A stretch of DNA of 6,516 nucleotides from an uncultured Acidimicrobiaceae bacterium. GTDB taxonomy: Bacteria > Actinomycetota > Acidimicrobiia > Acidimicrobiales > MedAcidi-G1. Location of the stretch: positions 1 through 6,516 of the forward strand of contig CAJXIS010000130.1 in assembly GCA_913054115.1 (NCBI GenBank), given 5' to 3'. This document shows positions 1 to 5,210 of this stretch, one piece after another. Numbering within the stretch: position 1 is the first letter of the stretch; each line of letters starts with the position of its first letter. The notes beneath the pieces are model-generated. The model was not told the origin of the DNA, did not search any database, and was given only the letters and a program-made list of their open reading frames with translations. Made by a program: the position numbers and the translations under genes.

Positions 1-184
1 TGGCGACTTGATGTTGCTGCAACCGGACGGCAACGAAGAGGTCCTCGTCGCCGGTGAGCCGCCAGTAGCCCGAGGCCGACACCCCGACCTCGAGGTCGGT
101 GACCTCGGTCAGGAACAGGAACGGCGACCGGTGCGGGATGACCGCCTCCGGTACGGGCAGCGGCTCGGTCATGGGCCCGGCCAT
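1..184 (-). CDS. FabZ-like hot-dog dehydratase, N-terminal fragment (cut by left edge)
   Basis: Reading leftward from ATG at 184, 61 codons are open to the edge. The product begins MAGPMTEPLPVPEAVIPHRS and continues with PFLFLTEVTDLE and GYWRLTGDEDLF. The pattern PHRxPFLxLxxVxDLExG...GDExxF is the N-terminal half of 3-hydroxyacyl-ACP dehydratases of the FabZ/hot-dog family, which dehydrate fatty-acyl intermediates on ACP in the cytoplasm. In that family the next residues should be GHFPG, with the catalytic His. Here the frame instead reads VAVRLQQHQVA, and no frame of the last ~34 bases gives the motif. The start is supported by GGTGGA four bases upstream and by an in-frame TGA eleven codons before it; GTG at 193 or ATG at 172 are alternatives. 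The family call rests on about 40 residues. Whether the gene is intact cannot be judged here. Confidence 0.55.
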   Translation of the reverse strand, partial: MAGPMTEPLPVPEAVIPHRSPFLFLTEVTDLEVGVSASGYWRLTGDEDLFVAVRLQQHQVA

Positions 185-188
185 GAAA

Positions 189-194
189 TCCACC
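189..194 (-). promoter_or_regulatory. Ribosome binding site of the FabZ-like gene
   Basis: The minus strand reads GGTGGA followed by TTTC and then ATG at 184. The spacing of four bases is short but usable. It favours ATG 184 over the in-frame ATG at 172, which has no purine-rich stretch before it. Confidence 0.45.
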
Positions 195-293
195 GACTTG
201 TACGCGGGTGGGAATCAGGTAGGCGCCCGTTCAGGCGCTGATGCGTCCTCACCGGATCTCCTGCCGGACGAGACCCCGCCACCCCGAGCCGGC

Positions 294-310
294 GTGGCGC
301 ACAACGCCAC
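294..310 (-). terminator. Possible U-less hairpin terminator after the HU gene
   Basis: A six-base-pair perfect stem, GTGGCG with CGCCAC, closes a 5-nt loop about 40 nt past the HU stop codon. There is no run of T after it. High-GC actinobacteria are thought to use some hairpins without U-tracts, so a terminator is plausible but unproven. A chance GC-rich inverted repeat is the alternative. Confidence 0.25.
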
Positions 311-348
311 CAGCCGGTCGAGACGGGAGAGGGTGATCGGTAACCGAC

Positions 349-693
349 CTACCAGGTGGGTGCGGCAGGTGCGGCGGGCTCGGCAGGTGCGGCGGGCTCG
401 GCTCTGGGCGCTGCGCTGCCACTGGCGACGGCGCTCTTGAGTTTGGCGCCGGCCTTGATCTTGACGGCGGCCTTTGAGGGCACGTCGATCGGGGCACCGG
501 TCTGTGGGTTACGTGCCGTACGGGCTGCACGGATCGTGTGCTCGAAGGACATCCACCCGGACACCGCCACCTTGCCGCCGTCTGCGACCGTGGTGGCCAC
601 GACATCGCAGAAGGCATCCAGACATGCACCCGCATCCTTGTTCGACACCCCCGCCTGCTCGGCGATTGCGGCGATCAGTTCGCTCTTGTTCAT
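349..693 (-). CDS. HU-family DNA-binding protein with Ala/Pro/Glu-rich tail
   Basis: The 114-residue product starts MNKSELIAAIAEQAGVSNKD, the classic HU/IHF N-terminal helix pair. Residues 1-40 form the dimerisation helices. Residues 41-75 form the beta arm, with RNPQTG at 61-66 carrying the Pro that intercalates in DNA in known HU proteins. VKIKAGAKLKSAV at about 77-89 closes the fold. HU dimers bend and compact DNA in the nucleoid. Two features differ from standard HU: the usual GFGTF turn reads GWMSF (46-50), and residues 90-114 are an extra tail of Ala, Pro and Glu ending in TW. Mycobacterial HupB also has a tail, but a Lys-rich one; this tail has no Lys. The ATG at 693 is preceded by AAGGGAG at 7 nt, and its own promoter is visible upstream, so it is probably transcribed separately from trp. 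Confidence 0.93.
   Translation of the reverse strand: MNKSELIAAIAEQAGVSNKDAGACLDAFCDVVATTVADGGKVAVSGWMSFEHTIRAARTARNPQTGAPIDVPSKAAVKIKAGAKLKSAVASGSAAPRAEPAAPAEPAAPAAPTW
363..398. repeat. Perfect 18-bp tandem duplication inside the HU tail
   Basis: Two perfect 18-bp copies lie head to tail at 363-380 and 381-398, followed by four bases of a third. They are in frame with the HU gene and encode EPAAPA twice (residues 99-110). Because the unit is a multiple of three, copy-number change by slippage would lengthen or shorten the tail without a frameshift. Confidence 0.85.
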
Positions 694-700
694 CGACCTG

Positions 701-710
701 CTCCCTTCCT
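701..710 (-). promoter_or_regulatory. Strong ribosome binding site of the HU gene
   Basis: The minus strand reads AGGAAGGGAG with seven bases before ATG at 693. This fixes the HU start there and excludes the in-frame extension upstream, whose Arg-rich translation does not resemble HU. Confidence 0.75.
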
Positions 711-750
711 GGGACTCTCGATGCCGGCGGCGGTCCCGTCGGCAATCGTG

Positions 751-760
751 GTCAAATGAC
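751..760. promoter_or_regulatory. Short palindrome at the presumed HU transcription start
   Basis: GTCA-AA-TGAC is a perfect 4+4 inverted repeat abutting the -10 candidate, where a transcription start would fall. It could be an operator for a dimeric regulator. A 10-bp palindrome can also occur by chance. Confidence 0.25.
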
Positions 761-789
761 ATACGACCCGGTTTTCGGACCAATGTCAA
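761..789 (-). promoter_or_regulatory. Probable sigma-70-type promoter of the HU gene
   Basis: On the minus strand a perfect TTGACA (784-789) is followed after exactly 17 bp by TCGTAT (761-766). The -35 matches the vegetative consensus fully, while the -10 matches only three of six positions. An overlapping TATGTC at 20 bp spacing is the other -10 candidate. The hexamers lie about 70-95 nt upstream of the HU ATG, giving a leader of about 60 nt. The spacer is less GC-rich than its surroundings, which fits a promoter. Confidence 0.5.
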
Positions 790-804
790 GCATTTCCGCC
801 TTTG

Positions 805-867
805 GGACCCTTGCAATGACAGGCTTCTCAAACCCACGACGGCCCCGAAAACGAATCACAAGGGTCC
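805..867. repeat. 9-bp inverted repeat between trpA and the HU promoter
   Basis: GGACCCTTG at 805-813 and CAAGGGTCC at 859-867 are perfect inverted copies separated by 45 bp. The pair begins 21 bases past the trpA stop and ends about 15 bp before the HU -35 hexamer. It could form a long-loop stem in the trp transcript or act as a paired protein-binding site. A second, imperfect stem (AGGG...CCCT, 861-880, one internal mismatch) overlaps its far arm and may help end the trp transcript, but no U-tract follows directly. Confidence 0.45.
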
Positions 868-888
868 GCGACGGGCCCCTCTGACCCC

Positions 889-1668
889 TCAGGAGGCGTC
901 GAGGGCCGCTCGGAATTCGGCCACCAACTCCGCCACACCGGCCGGACCGGCTCCGTCGAGCATGCGCTGGACCACCGCAGATCCGACGACGACGCCGTCG
1001 CCGGCCGCCGAGGCCTCCACCGCCTGCCCTGGCGTTCCGACACCGACGCCGACCAGAACCGGCAGGTCGGTCACCTGCTTCAGCCGTGCCGCGATGATCG
1101 AGGCGCTGGCGGCCAACTCGGCACGGACGCCGGTCACGCCGAGGAGGCCCACGCCGTACACGAACCCGCGGGATCGTGCGCAGACCCGGGACAGGCGTTC
1201 ATCGGAGGCGGTGGGCGCTGCCAGCAGGATCGTCTCGATGCCTACGTCGTCGGCGGCCTCCACCCAGGGGCCGGTCTCCTCGAGCGGCAGGTCCGGAAGG
1301 ATGCAACCCGAGACGCCGGCATCGACGAGGGACGCTGCGAACCTCTCGAGGCCCGCCCGGAAGGCGATGTTGTAATACGTCATGACCGCCAGGGGTACGC
1401 CGGCATCGATGCCGCGTACCTGGTCCAGGATGCTCGTCGGCGTGGCGCCCGAGGCAAGCGCCCGGTCGTTCGCCGCCTGGATGGTCGGTCCGTCCATGAC
1501 AGGGTCGGAGAACGGGACACCGATCTCGATGACGTCGGCTCCGGCGTCGGCGACGGCCCGCACCGTGTCCGTCCAGTCGTCGCCGAGGCCGCCCGTCACA
1601 TAGGCGACGAGCGCCTTGCCGCCGGCCGCACGACGGTTCCGCAGGGCGGTCTCGACCGGACCGGGCAT
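889..1668 (-). CDS. trpA: Tryptophan synthase alpha chain
   Basis: TrpA cleaves indole-3-glycerol phosphate to indole and glyceraldehyde 3-phosphate and passes indole through a tunnel to TrpB in the cytoplasmic alpha2beta2 complex. The 259-residue TIM barrel has the normal family length. EIGVPFSDP starts at residue 48, so Glu48 and Asp59 (MDGPTIQ) match catalytic Glu49 and Asp60 of the Salmonella enzyme. GVTGVR at 177-182 is the phosphate/active-site loop, LVGVGVGTP and VVVGSAVV are the C-terminal phosphate-binding strands. The ATG at 1668 shares its A with the trpB TGA stop (TGATG), and GGGGAGGGG lies 5 nt upstream, so translation is probably coupled to trpB. A longer in-frame extension inside trpB has no TrpA similarity and is rejected. 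It is the last trp gene of the operon. Confidence 0.98.
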   Translation of the reverse strand: MPGPVETALRNRRAAGGKALVAYVTGGLGDDWTDTVRAVADAGADVIEIGVPFSDPVMDGPTIQAANDRALASGATPTSILDQVRGIDAGVPLAVMTYYNIAFRAGLERFAASLVDAGVSGCILPDLPLEETGPWVEAADDVGIETILLAAPTASDERLSRVCARSRGFVYGVGLLGVTGVRAELAASASIIAARLKQVTDLPVLVGVGVGTPGQAVEASAAGDGVVVGSAVVQRMLDGAGPAGVAELVAEFRAALDAS

Positions 1669-2834
1669 CACTGCCCCTCCCCGCCCAGGATGTCCATCAT
1701 CTGGGCGACGTCCTTGTCGCCCCGGCCGGACAGGTTCAGCACCACGGACTTCCCCGCCAGCGATGCACGGTCCCGCGACACCCACGCCAGGGCATGCGCC
1801 GGCTCGAGGGCCGGGATGATCCCCTCCGTGCGACTCAGGAGCTGGAAGGCGACGACCACCTCGGCGTCGGTGACGCTTTCGTAGCGGGCACGACCGATGG
1901 AGGCCAGGTAGCTGTGTTCGGGACCCACGCCCGGATAGTCGAGTCCGGCGCTGATGGACTCGGCCTCGATGACCTGGCCGAACTCGTCCTGCATGAGATA
2001 CGACTGCGAACCGTGCACCACCCCGGGGACACCACTTCCGACGGCTGCCCCGCCTGCCGGTTCGACGCCGACCAACTCGGTGTCGTCGTCCACGAACCCG
2101 GAGAAGATCCCGATGGCGTTCGATCCGCCACCCACGCAGGCCGTGACCACGTCGGGAGTGGTGCCCAGGATGGCCTCGCTCTGTTCCCGGGCCTCACGCC
2201 CCAGGACCTCGTGGAACTTGCGCACCATCCAGGGGTACGGGTGGGGGCCCATCACGGACCCGAGGCAGTAGTGCGAATCCTCGACGCTGGCGACCCAGTC
2301 CCGCATCGCCTCGTTGATGGCGTCTTTGAGGGTTCGGCTGCCGCTCATGGCCGTCTTGACCTCTGCGCCGAGCAGCTTCATGCGGAAGACGTTGAGTTCC
2401 TGACGTCCGATGTCGACCTCGCCCATGTAGACGCAGCACTCCATGCCGAGGAGCGCTGCCGCCGTGGCGGTCGCGACACCGTGCTGGCCGGCTCCGGTCT
2501 CGGCGACCAGTCGTGTCTTGCCCATCCGCTGGGCCAGCAGCGCCTGGCCCAGGACGTTGTTGATCTTGTGGGAACCCGTGTGGTTGAGGTCCTCACGCTT
2601 GAGGAGGAGGCGGCAGCCGAGTTCCTCGGAGAGGTTTTCGCACTCGGTCATGGGCGACGGGCGCCCGGCGTAGTCGGCCAGGAGTCCGTCGAGCCGTGCC
2701 CGGTATGCCGGATCGTCCCATGCCTCACGGAAGGCCGCCTCGAGCTCCTCGCACGCCGGTACCAGGGTCTCGGGGACGTACCGGCCCCCGAACTCGCCGA
2801 ACCGCCCCTCGGGCGTCGGGTCGCTCAACCCCAC
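1668..2834 (-). CDS. trpB: Tryptophan synthase beta chain
   Basis: TrpB is the PLP enzyme that joins indole and serine to give tryptophan. The 388-residue product is full length. It opens with GRFGEFGGRYVPETL (10-24), typical of TrpB1, the form that pairs with TrpA. NHTGSHKIN places the PLP lysine at 90. AETGAGQHG (111-119) holds the conserved catalytic Glu112. GGGSNAIG (235-242) binds the PLP phosphate. GLDYPGVGPEHS (297-308), EGIIPALEPAHA (338-349) and LSGRGDKD (368-375) are all intact. The GTG start at 2834 is supported by GGAAGGA six bases upstream and an in-frame TGA two codons before it. It overlaps the end of trpF by 10 nt and shares one base with trpA. Nothing suggests loss of function. 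Confidence 0.99.
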   Translation of the reverse strand: MGLSDPTPEGRFGEFGGRYVPETLVPACEELEAAFREAWDDPAYRARLDGLLADYAGRPSPMTECENLSEELGCRLLLKREDLNHTGSHKINNVLGQALLAQRMGKTRLVAETGAGQHGVATATAAALLGMECCVYMGEVDIGRQELNVFRMKLLGAEVKTAMSGSRTLKDAINEAMRDWVASVEDSHYCLGSVMGPHPYPWMVRKFHEVLGREAREQSEAILGTTPDVVTACVGGGSNAIGIFSGFVDDDTELVGVEPAGGAAVGSGVPGVVHGSQSYLMQDEFGQVIEAESISAGLDYPGVGPEHSYLASIGRARYESVTDAEVVVAFQLLSRTEGIIPALEPAHALAWVSRDRASLAGKSVVLNLSGRGDKDVAQMMDILGGEGQ

Positions 2835-3487
2835 GATTCATCCTTCCAGTCGAACGGTCGACGCTCGCCGCCGTCGTAGTCCTCGAACTGCACGGAGCGT
2901 GCTGCTTCGAGGAAGGCGCGGAGGAGCCGCGGATCCTTGCGGCCGGACTCGGCCTCCACGCCGCTCGAGACGTCGACCCCGAACGGGCGGACCTTGGTGA
3001 TGGCCCTGGCGACATTTTCGGGATCGAGGCCGCCCGCGAGGATGACCGGTCGATTGCTCGGAGCGCCTTCTGCCAGGGACCAGTCGAACACCGTGCCGGA
3101 TCCCGGGACCGGCGAATCGAGCAGGATCAGATCGGCACCGAAGTCGTCGATGCGACGGAGGTCCGGAGATCCGGCCGGCAATGCCCTGATGGTGACCGGC
3201 ACACGCTCGGCGATCCACCGGCAGGTCTCCGGCGACTCGTTGCCATGGAGCTGGGCAACCCGCAGGCCGATGGTGTTCACGACCTCGACGACCCGTTCCC
3301 TGCCCTGGTCGCGGAAGACGCCGACGGTCATGATCTCCGGGGGAAGCTGCCGGACGATGTCGCGGACGATCGGAGCAGCCACCTGCCGCTTCGAGGGAGC
3401 GAAGACGAAGCCGACGGCGTCGGCGCCGAGCGCCGTGGCGAGGAGAGCGTCCTCCTGGTTGGTGATCCCACAGATCTTGACGAACAC
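2825..3487 (-). CDS. trpF: Phosphoribosylanthranilate isomerase
   Basis: TrpF converts N-(5-phosphoribosyl)anthranilate to the ribulose form (CdRP), the substrate of TrpC. The 220-residue product starts MFVKICGITNQEDA, with the general-base Cys at 6. GADAVGFVFAPSKRQV (21-36), QLHGNE (79-84), LLDSP with the general-acid Asp at 124, LAGGLDPENV (150-159) and GVDVSSGVE (170-178) all match the family. Residues 198-220 form an acidic, aromatic tail beyond the usual end (GRKDPRLLRAFLEAAR) that overlaps trpB. The GTG at 3487 is the only start that keeps the conserved VKICGIT. GGGGAG lies about 12 nt upstream, a long spacing, so reinitiation after trpC is likely. Many actinobacteria lack this gene and use the bifunctional PriA instead. 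Confidence 0.97.
   Translation of the reverse strand: MFVKICGITNQEDALLATALGADAVGFVFAPSKRQVAAPIVRDIVRQLPPEIMTVGVFRDQGRERVVEVVNTIGLRVAQLHGNESPETCRWIAERVPVTIRALPAGSPDLRRIDDFGADLILLDSPVPGSGTVFDWSLAEGAPSNRPVILAGGLDPENVARAITKVRPFGVDVSSGVEAESGRKDPRLLRAFLEAARSVQFEDYDGGERRPFDWKDESWG
2841..2847 (-). promoter_or_regulatory. trpB ribosome binding site inside the trpF coding end
   Basis: GGAAGGA on the minus strand lies 6 nt before the GTG at 2834. It decides the trpB start in favour of GTG 2834 over the in-frame TTG at 2828. It is located within the last codons of trpF, so ribosomes finishing trpF pass through it. Confidence 0.7.
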
Positions 3488-3496
3488 GGTGCGACG

Positions 3497-4312
3497 CTAC
3501 TCCCCGTCCGGAACCGGCAGTCGGCCGAACGACGCCAGCCGGAGCGCCGCCACCGCTGCCTGCCGATCCTCCGCCATGACCACCGACTCCCCCACCAGCA
3601 CGGCGTCGTACCCGGCCGCTGCGAGGTCGGCTGCATCCTCCGGCCCCGAGATCCCCGACTCGGCCACCGAGCGCACACCCGAAGGAATCGCTGCGGCGAC
3701 CCGCTTCGCCCTGGCGGTGTCCACCTCGAACGTGAGCAGGTCTCTCTGGTTGACGCCGACGAGGGCCGCTCCGAACCCGAGCGCCCGTTCGAGTTCGGCT
3801 TCGTCGTGCACCTCGACGAGGGCGTCCATCCCGAGATCGACGGCAAGGGCTGCGAAGTCACGCAGCTCGGGGTCATCGAGGGCCACGGCGATCAGCAGCA
3901 CTGCGTCGGCGCCCATCAGGCGCGCATCGCACACGTCGCGGGCATCGACCGTGAAGTCCTTGCGCAGGACCGGCAGGCCGCTGGCGGCTCGTGCCGACTG
4001 CAGGTCTTCCGGCGAACCGCCGAACCATGCGTGATCCGTGAGCACGGAGAGGCACGAGGCTCCTCCTGCGGCGTACGAGGCGCCCACCTCGGCCGGGTCG
4101 AGGTCGGTCGCCAGGTCGCCCTTCGAAGGAGAACGTCGCTTGACTTCGGCGATGACGGCCAGCTCACCCTCGGGTCGATCGTCGATCGCTGCAGCGAAAC
4201 CCCTCGTCGGCGGACAGGAACGGGCCTGCTCGACGAGCTTCTCGAGGCTGCGGCGGTCCGCTGCCGCCGACGCACGGTGCGCGGCGAGGATTCGATCGAG
4301 GTAGGTGGTCAC
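3497..4312 (-). CDS. trpC: Indole-3-glycerol phosphate synthase
   Basis: TrpC closes the pyrrole ring of CdRP to indole-3-glycerol phosphate with loss of CO2 and water, feeding TrpA. The 271-residue TIM barrel is of normal monofunctional length. Active-site residues of the family are visible: Lys58 in IAEVKRRSPSKG, Lys118 in LRKDFTVD, Glu167 in LVEVHDE, Asn188 and Arg190 in GVNQRD, and Glu218-Ser219 in VAESGIS; LVGES (239-243) is the distal phosphate site. The GTG at 4312 begins MTTYLDRILAAHR, the usual N-terminal helix; no clear Shine-Dalgarno sits at normal distance (GGTGGG is about 12 nt away). The gene ends with TAG, and trpF begins 9 nt later in the same frame. It is not fused to TrpF, unlike the enterobacterial enzyme. 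Confidence 0.98.
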   Translation of the reverse strand: MTTYLDRILAAHRASAAADRRSLEKLVEQARSCPPTRGFAAAIDDRPEGELAVIAEVKRRSPSKGDLATDLDPAEVGASYAAGGASCLSVLTDHAWFGGSPEDLQSARAASGLPVLRKDFTVDARDVCDARLMGADAVLLIAVALDDPELRDFAALAVDLGMDALVEVHDEAELERALGFGAALVGVNQRDLLTFEVDTARAKRVAAAIPSGVRSVAESGISGPEDAADLAAAGYDAVLVGESVVMAEDRQAAVAALRLASFGRLPVPDGE

Positions 4313-4364
4313 GTCCGGAGGCTACCCACCGTCCGGTCGCCGACTTCCCGGCCTTTTCGGCAAC
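4313..4364 (-). other. 52-nt gap between ygfZ-like gene and trpC
   Basis: This is the only real gap within the operon. It contains a weak GCC-GAAAA-GGC hairpin and GGTGGG about 12 nt before the trpC GTG. I see no T-tract, leader peptide, T-box or clear promoter in it. It separates the non-trp gene from the trpCFBA block, so it is the most likely place for an internal signal if one exists. Confidence 0.4.
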
Positions 4365-5210
4365 TCAGGCGGTTCGGAGGCGCACGGGCGTGCTCCCGCC
4401 CTCCCAGCGGACCTCGGCCTCGTCGAGGTCGAGTGCCGAACGCTTTCGGTAGCCGAGGGCGACGAAGCCGTCTCCGACAGGCACCGTGCTCGTGAGATGG
4501 CCGACCTGGCCGTCCGGCGACCAGAGCTGCGCCCCGACGACCGGTGCCTCACCGGAGCCGTCCACCAGGACGAGGCGCGTCGGCGCCCCGGCCGTCCGAC
4601 TGTCGACGCGGGCCACCAGCTCCTGGCCCGTGTAGCAGCCCTTGGTGAAGTTCACCGACCGCTCGACCTGTCCGGTGGCGCCGGGCATGGTCTCCTGGTC
4701 GATCTCACTGCCCATCTCCGGGATCCCAGCAGCGACCCGCACCTGCTCCCATGCCTCGGCGCCGACCTCCTCCACCGCCTCTGGTGGCGAGACCGCCGGC
4801 CCCAGCAGGTCGATGGCGGTCACCCCTGCCCAGTCGACGACGACCGCGACCCCGCCGGCCGGGGCCGACGCCTCGGTGCTGCCGATGAGCGTTGCCACCT
4901 CCCAGTCGAGCCGTTCGATGGTGCAGTCCGTGCGCAGGAGAAAGCGCCCGAGGCGTGCCTCGAGCACCTCGCCGTGACCTGCATCGACATCGAGCAGGAA
5001 GTCGCCATCGCCCCGACGGGTGACCCGCAACCATGCGTCCACCTTGCCGGCCGGCTGGAGGACGAAGGTCCAGGCTGAGGCGCCGTCGGACAGGGCGGCG
5101 ACGTCCTGGCTGAGTTGGCCCTGGAGGTAGGCCTCGGCGTCCGGCCCGTGGACGGCGACGACCGTGCGGGATCGGCGGACGAACCGCAGGCCGTTCGGTG
5201 ATCCGTTCAT
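4365..5210 (-). CDS. ygfZ: YgfZ/GcvT-family folate-binding protein
   Basis: The 281-residue product belongs to the YgfZ/Iba57 family, tetrahydrofolate-binding relatives of the glycine-cleavage T protein needed to build or repair certain Fe-S enzymes. The signature KGCYTGQE is present at 190-197, with the conserved Cys at 192. AYLQGQLSQDV (about 27-37) and LQPAGKVDAWLRV (about 51-63) are the usual N-terminal folate-domain motifs. Residues after about 205 form the C-terminal barrel, ending near ALGYRKR and VRLRTA. E. coli YgfZ is somewhat longer (326 residues). The ATG at 5210 overlaps the trpE TGA as ATGA, and no good Shine-Dalgarno precedes it, so it probably depends on coupling to trpE. An upstream in-frame ATG at 5288 would add 26 unrelated residues and a large overlap, and is rejected. 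A role in tryptophan synthesis is not implied by the family. Confidence 0.9.
   Translation of the reverse strand: MNGSPNGLRFVRRSRTVVAVHGPDAEAYLQGQLSQDVAALSDGASAWTFVLQPAGKVDAWLRVTRRGDGDFLLDVDAGHGEVLEARLGRFLLRTDCTIERLDWEVATLIGSTEASAPAGGVAVVVDWAGVTAIDLLGPAVSPPEAVEEVGAEAWEQVRVAAGIPEMGSEIDQETMPGATGQVERSVNFTKGCYTGQELVARVDSRTAGAPTRLVLVDGSGEAPVVGAQLWSPDGQVGHLTSTVPVGDGFVALGYRKRSALDLDEAEVRWEGGSTPVRLRTA

Larger units (their letters stand above)
185..348. other. Intergenic spacer with two small hairpins
   Basis: This 164-nt gap lies between the HU stop codon and the FabZ-like start. One inverted repeat is GTGGCG/CGCCAC at 294-299 and 305-310 with a 5-nt loop. The other is GCGCC/GGCGC at 223-227 and 234-238 with a 6-nt loop. 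Neither is followed by a T-tract on the minus strand, so neither is a classical intrinsic terminator; the first could be a U-less terminator of the HU transcript. I see no convincing -10/-35 pair for the downstream gene and no small gene here. Confidence 0.4.

Noticed and set aside
8..440. Two overlapping plus-strand frames at the left edge
   Set aside because: They oppose the FabZ-like start, the spacer and the HU tail. They are Arg/Gly-rich with no motif or convincing ribosome site.
694..837. An N-terminal extension of the HU protein by 48 residues
   Set aside because: It would run through the promoter and the strong ribosome site. Its sequence is Arg/Ser-rich and unlike HU, which begins MNKSEL at 693.
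356..1375. A 339-codon plus-strand frame across the HU gene, spacer and trpA
   Set aside because: It crosses three unrelated features including the HU promoter, and its Ala/Thr/Pro-rich translation has no domain. The minus-strand genes explain the region.
1669..1785. A 39-residue N-terminal extension of TrpA
   Set aside because: It lies wholly inside trpB in another frame and has no TrpA similarity. ATG 1668 has a good ribosome site and the TGATG coupling.
1794..2879. A 361-codon plus-strand frame opposite trpB
   Set aside because: It mirrors the trpB codon pattern, is rich in Asp, Val and His, and has no recognisable motif. It is a compositional shadow.
4313..4364. A trp attenuator or leader peptide upstream of trpC
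   Set aside because: There is no short frame with clustered Trp codons (TGG), no alternative stem pairs and no T-tract. A leader, if present, would be upstream of trpE outside the window.
2696..4495. A 599-codon open frame on the plus strand opposite trpF and trpC
   Set aside because: It is antisense to two genes with complete catalytic motifs. Its Arg/Gly/Asp-rich translation matches no family I know, and long antisense frames are common in high-GC DNA.
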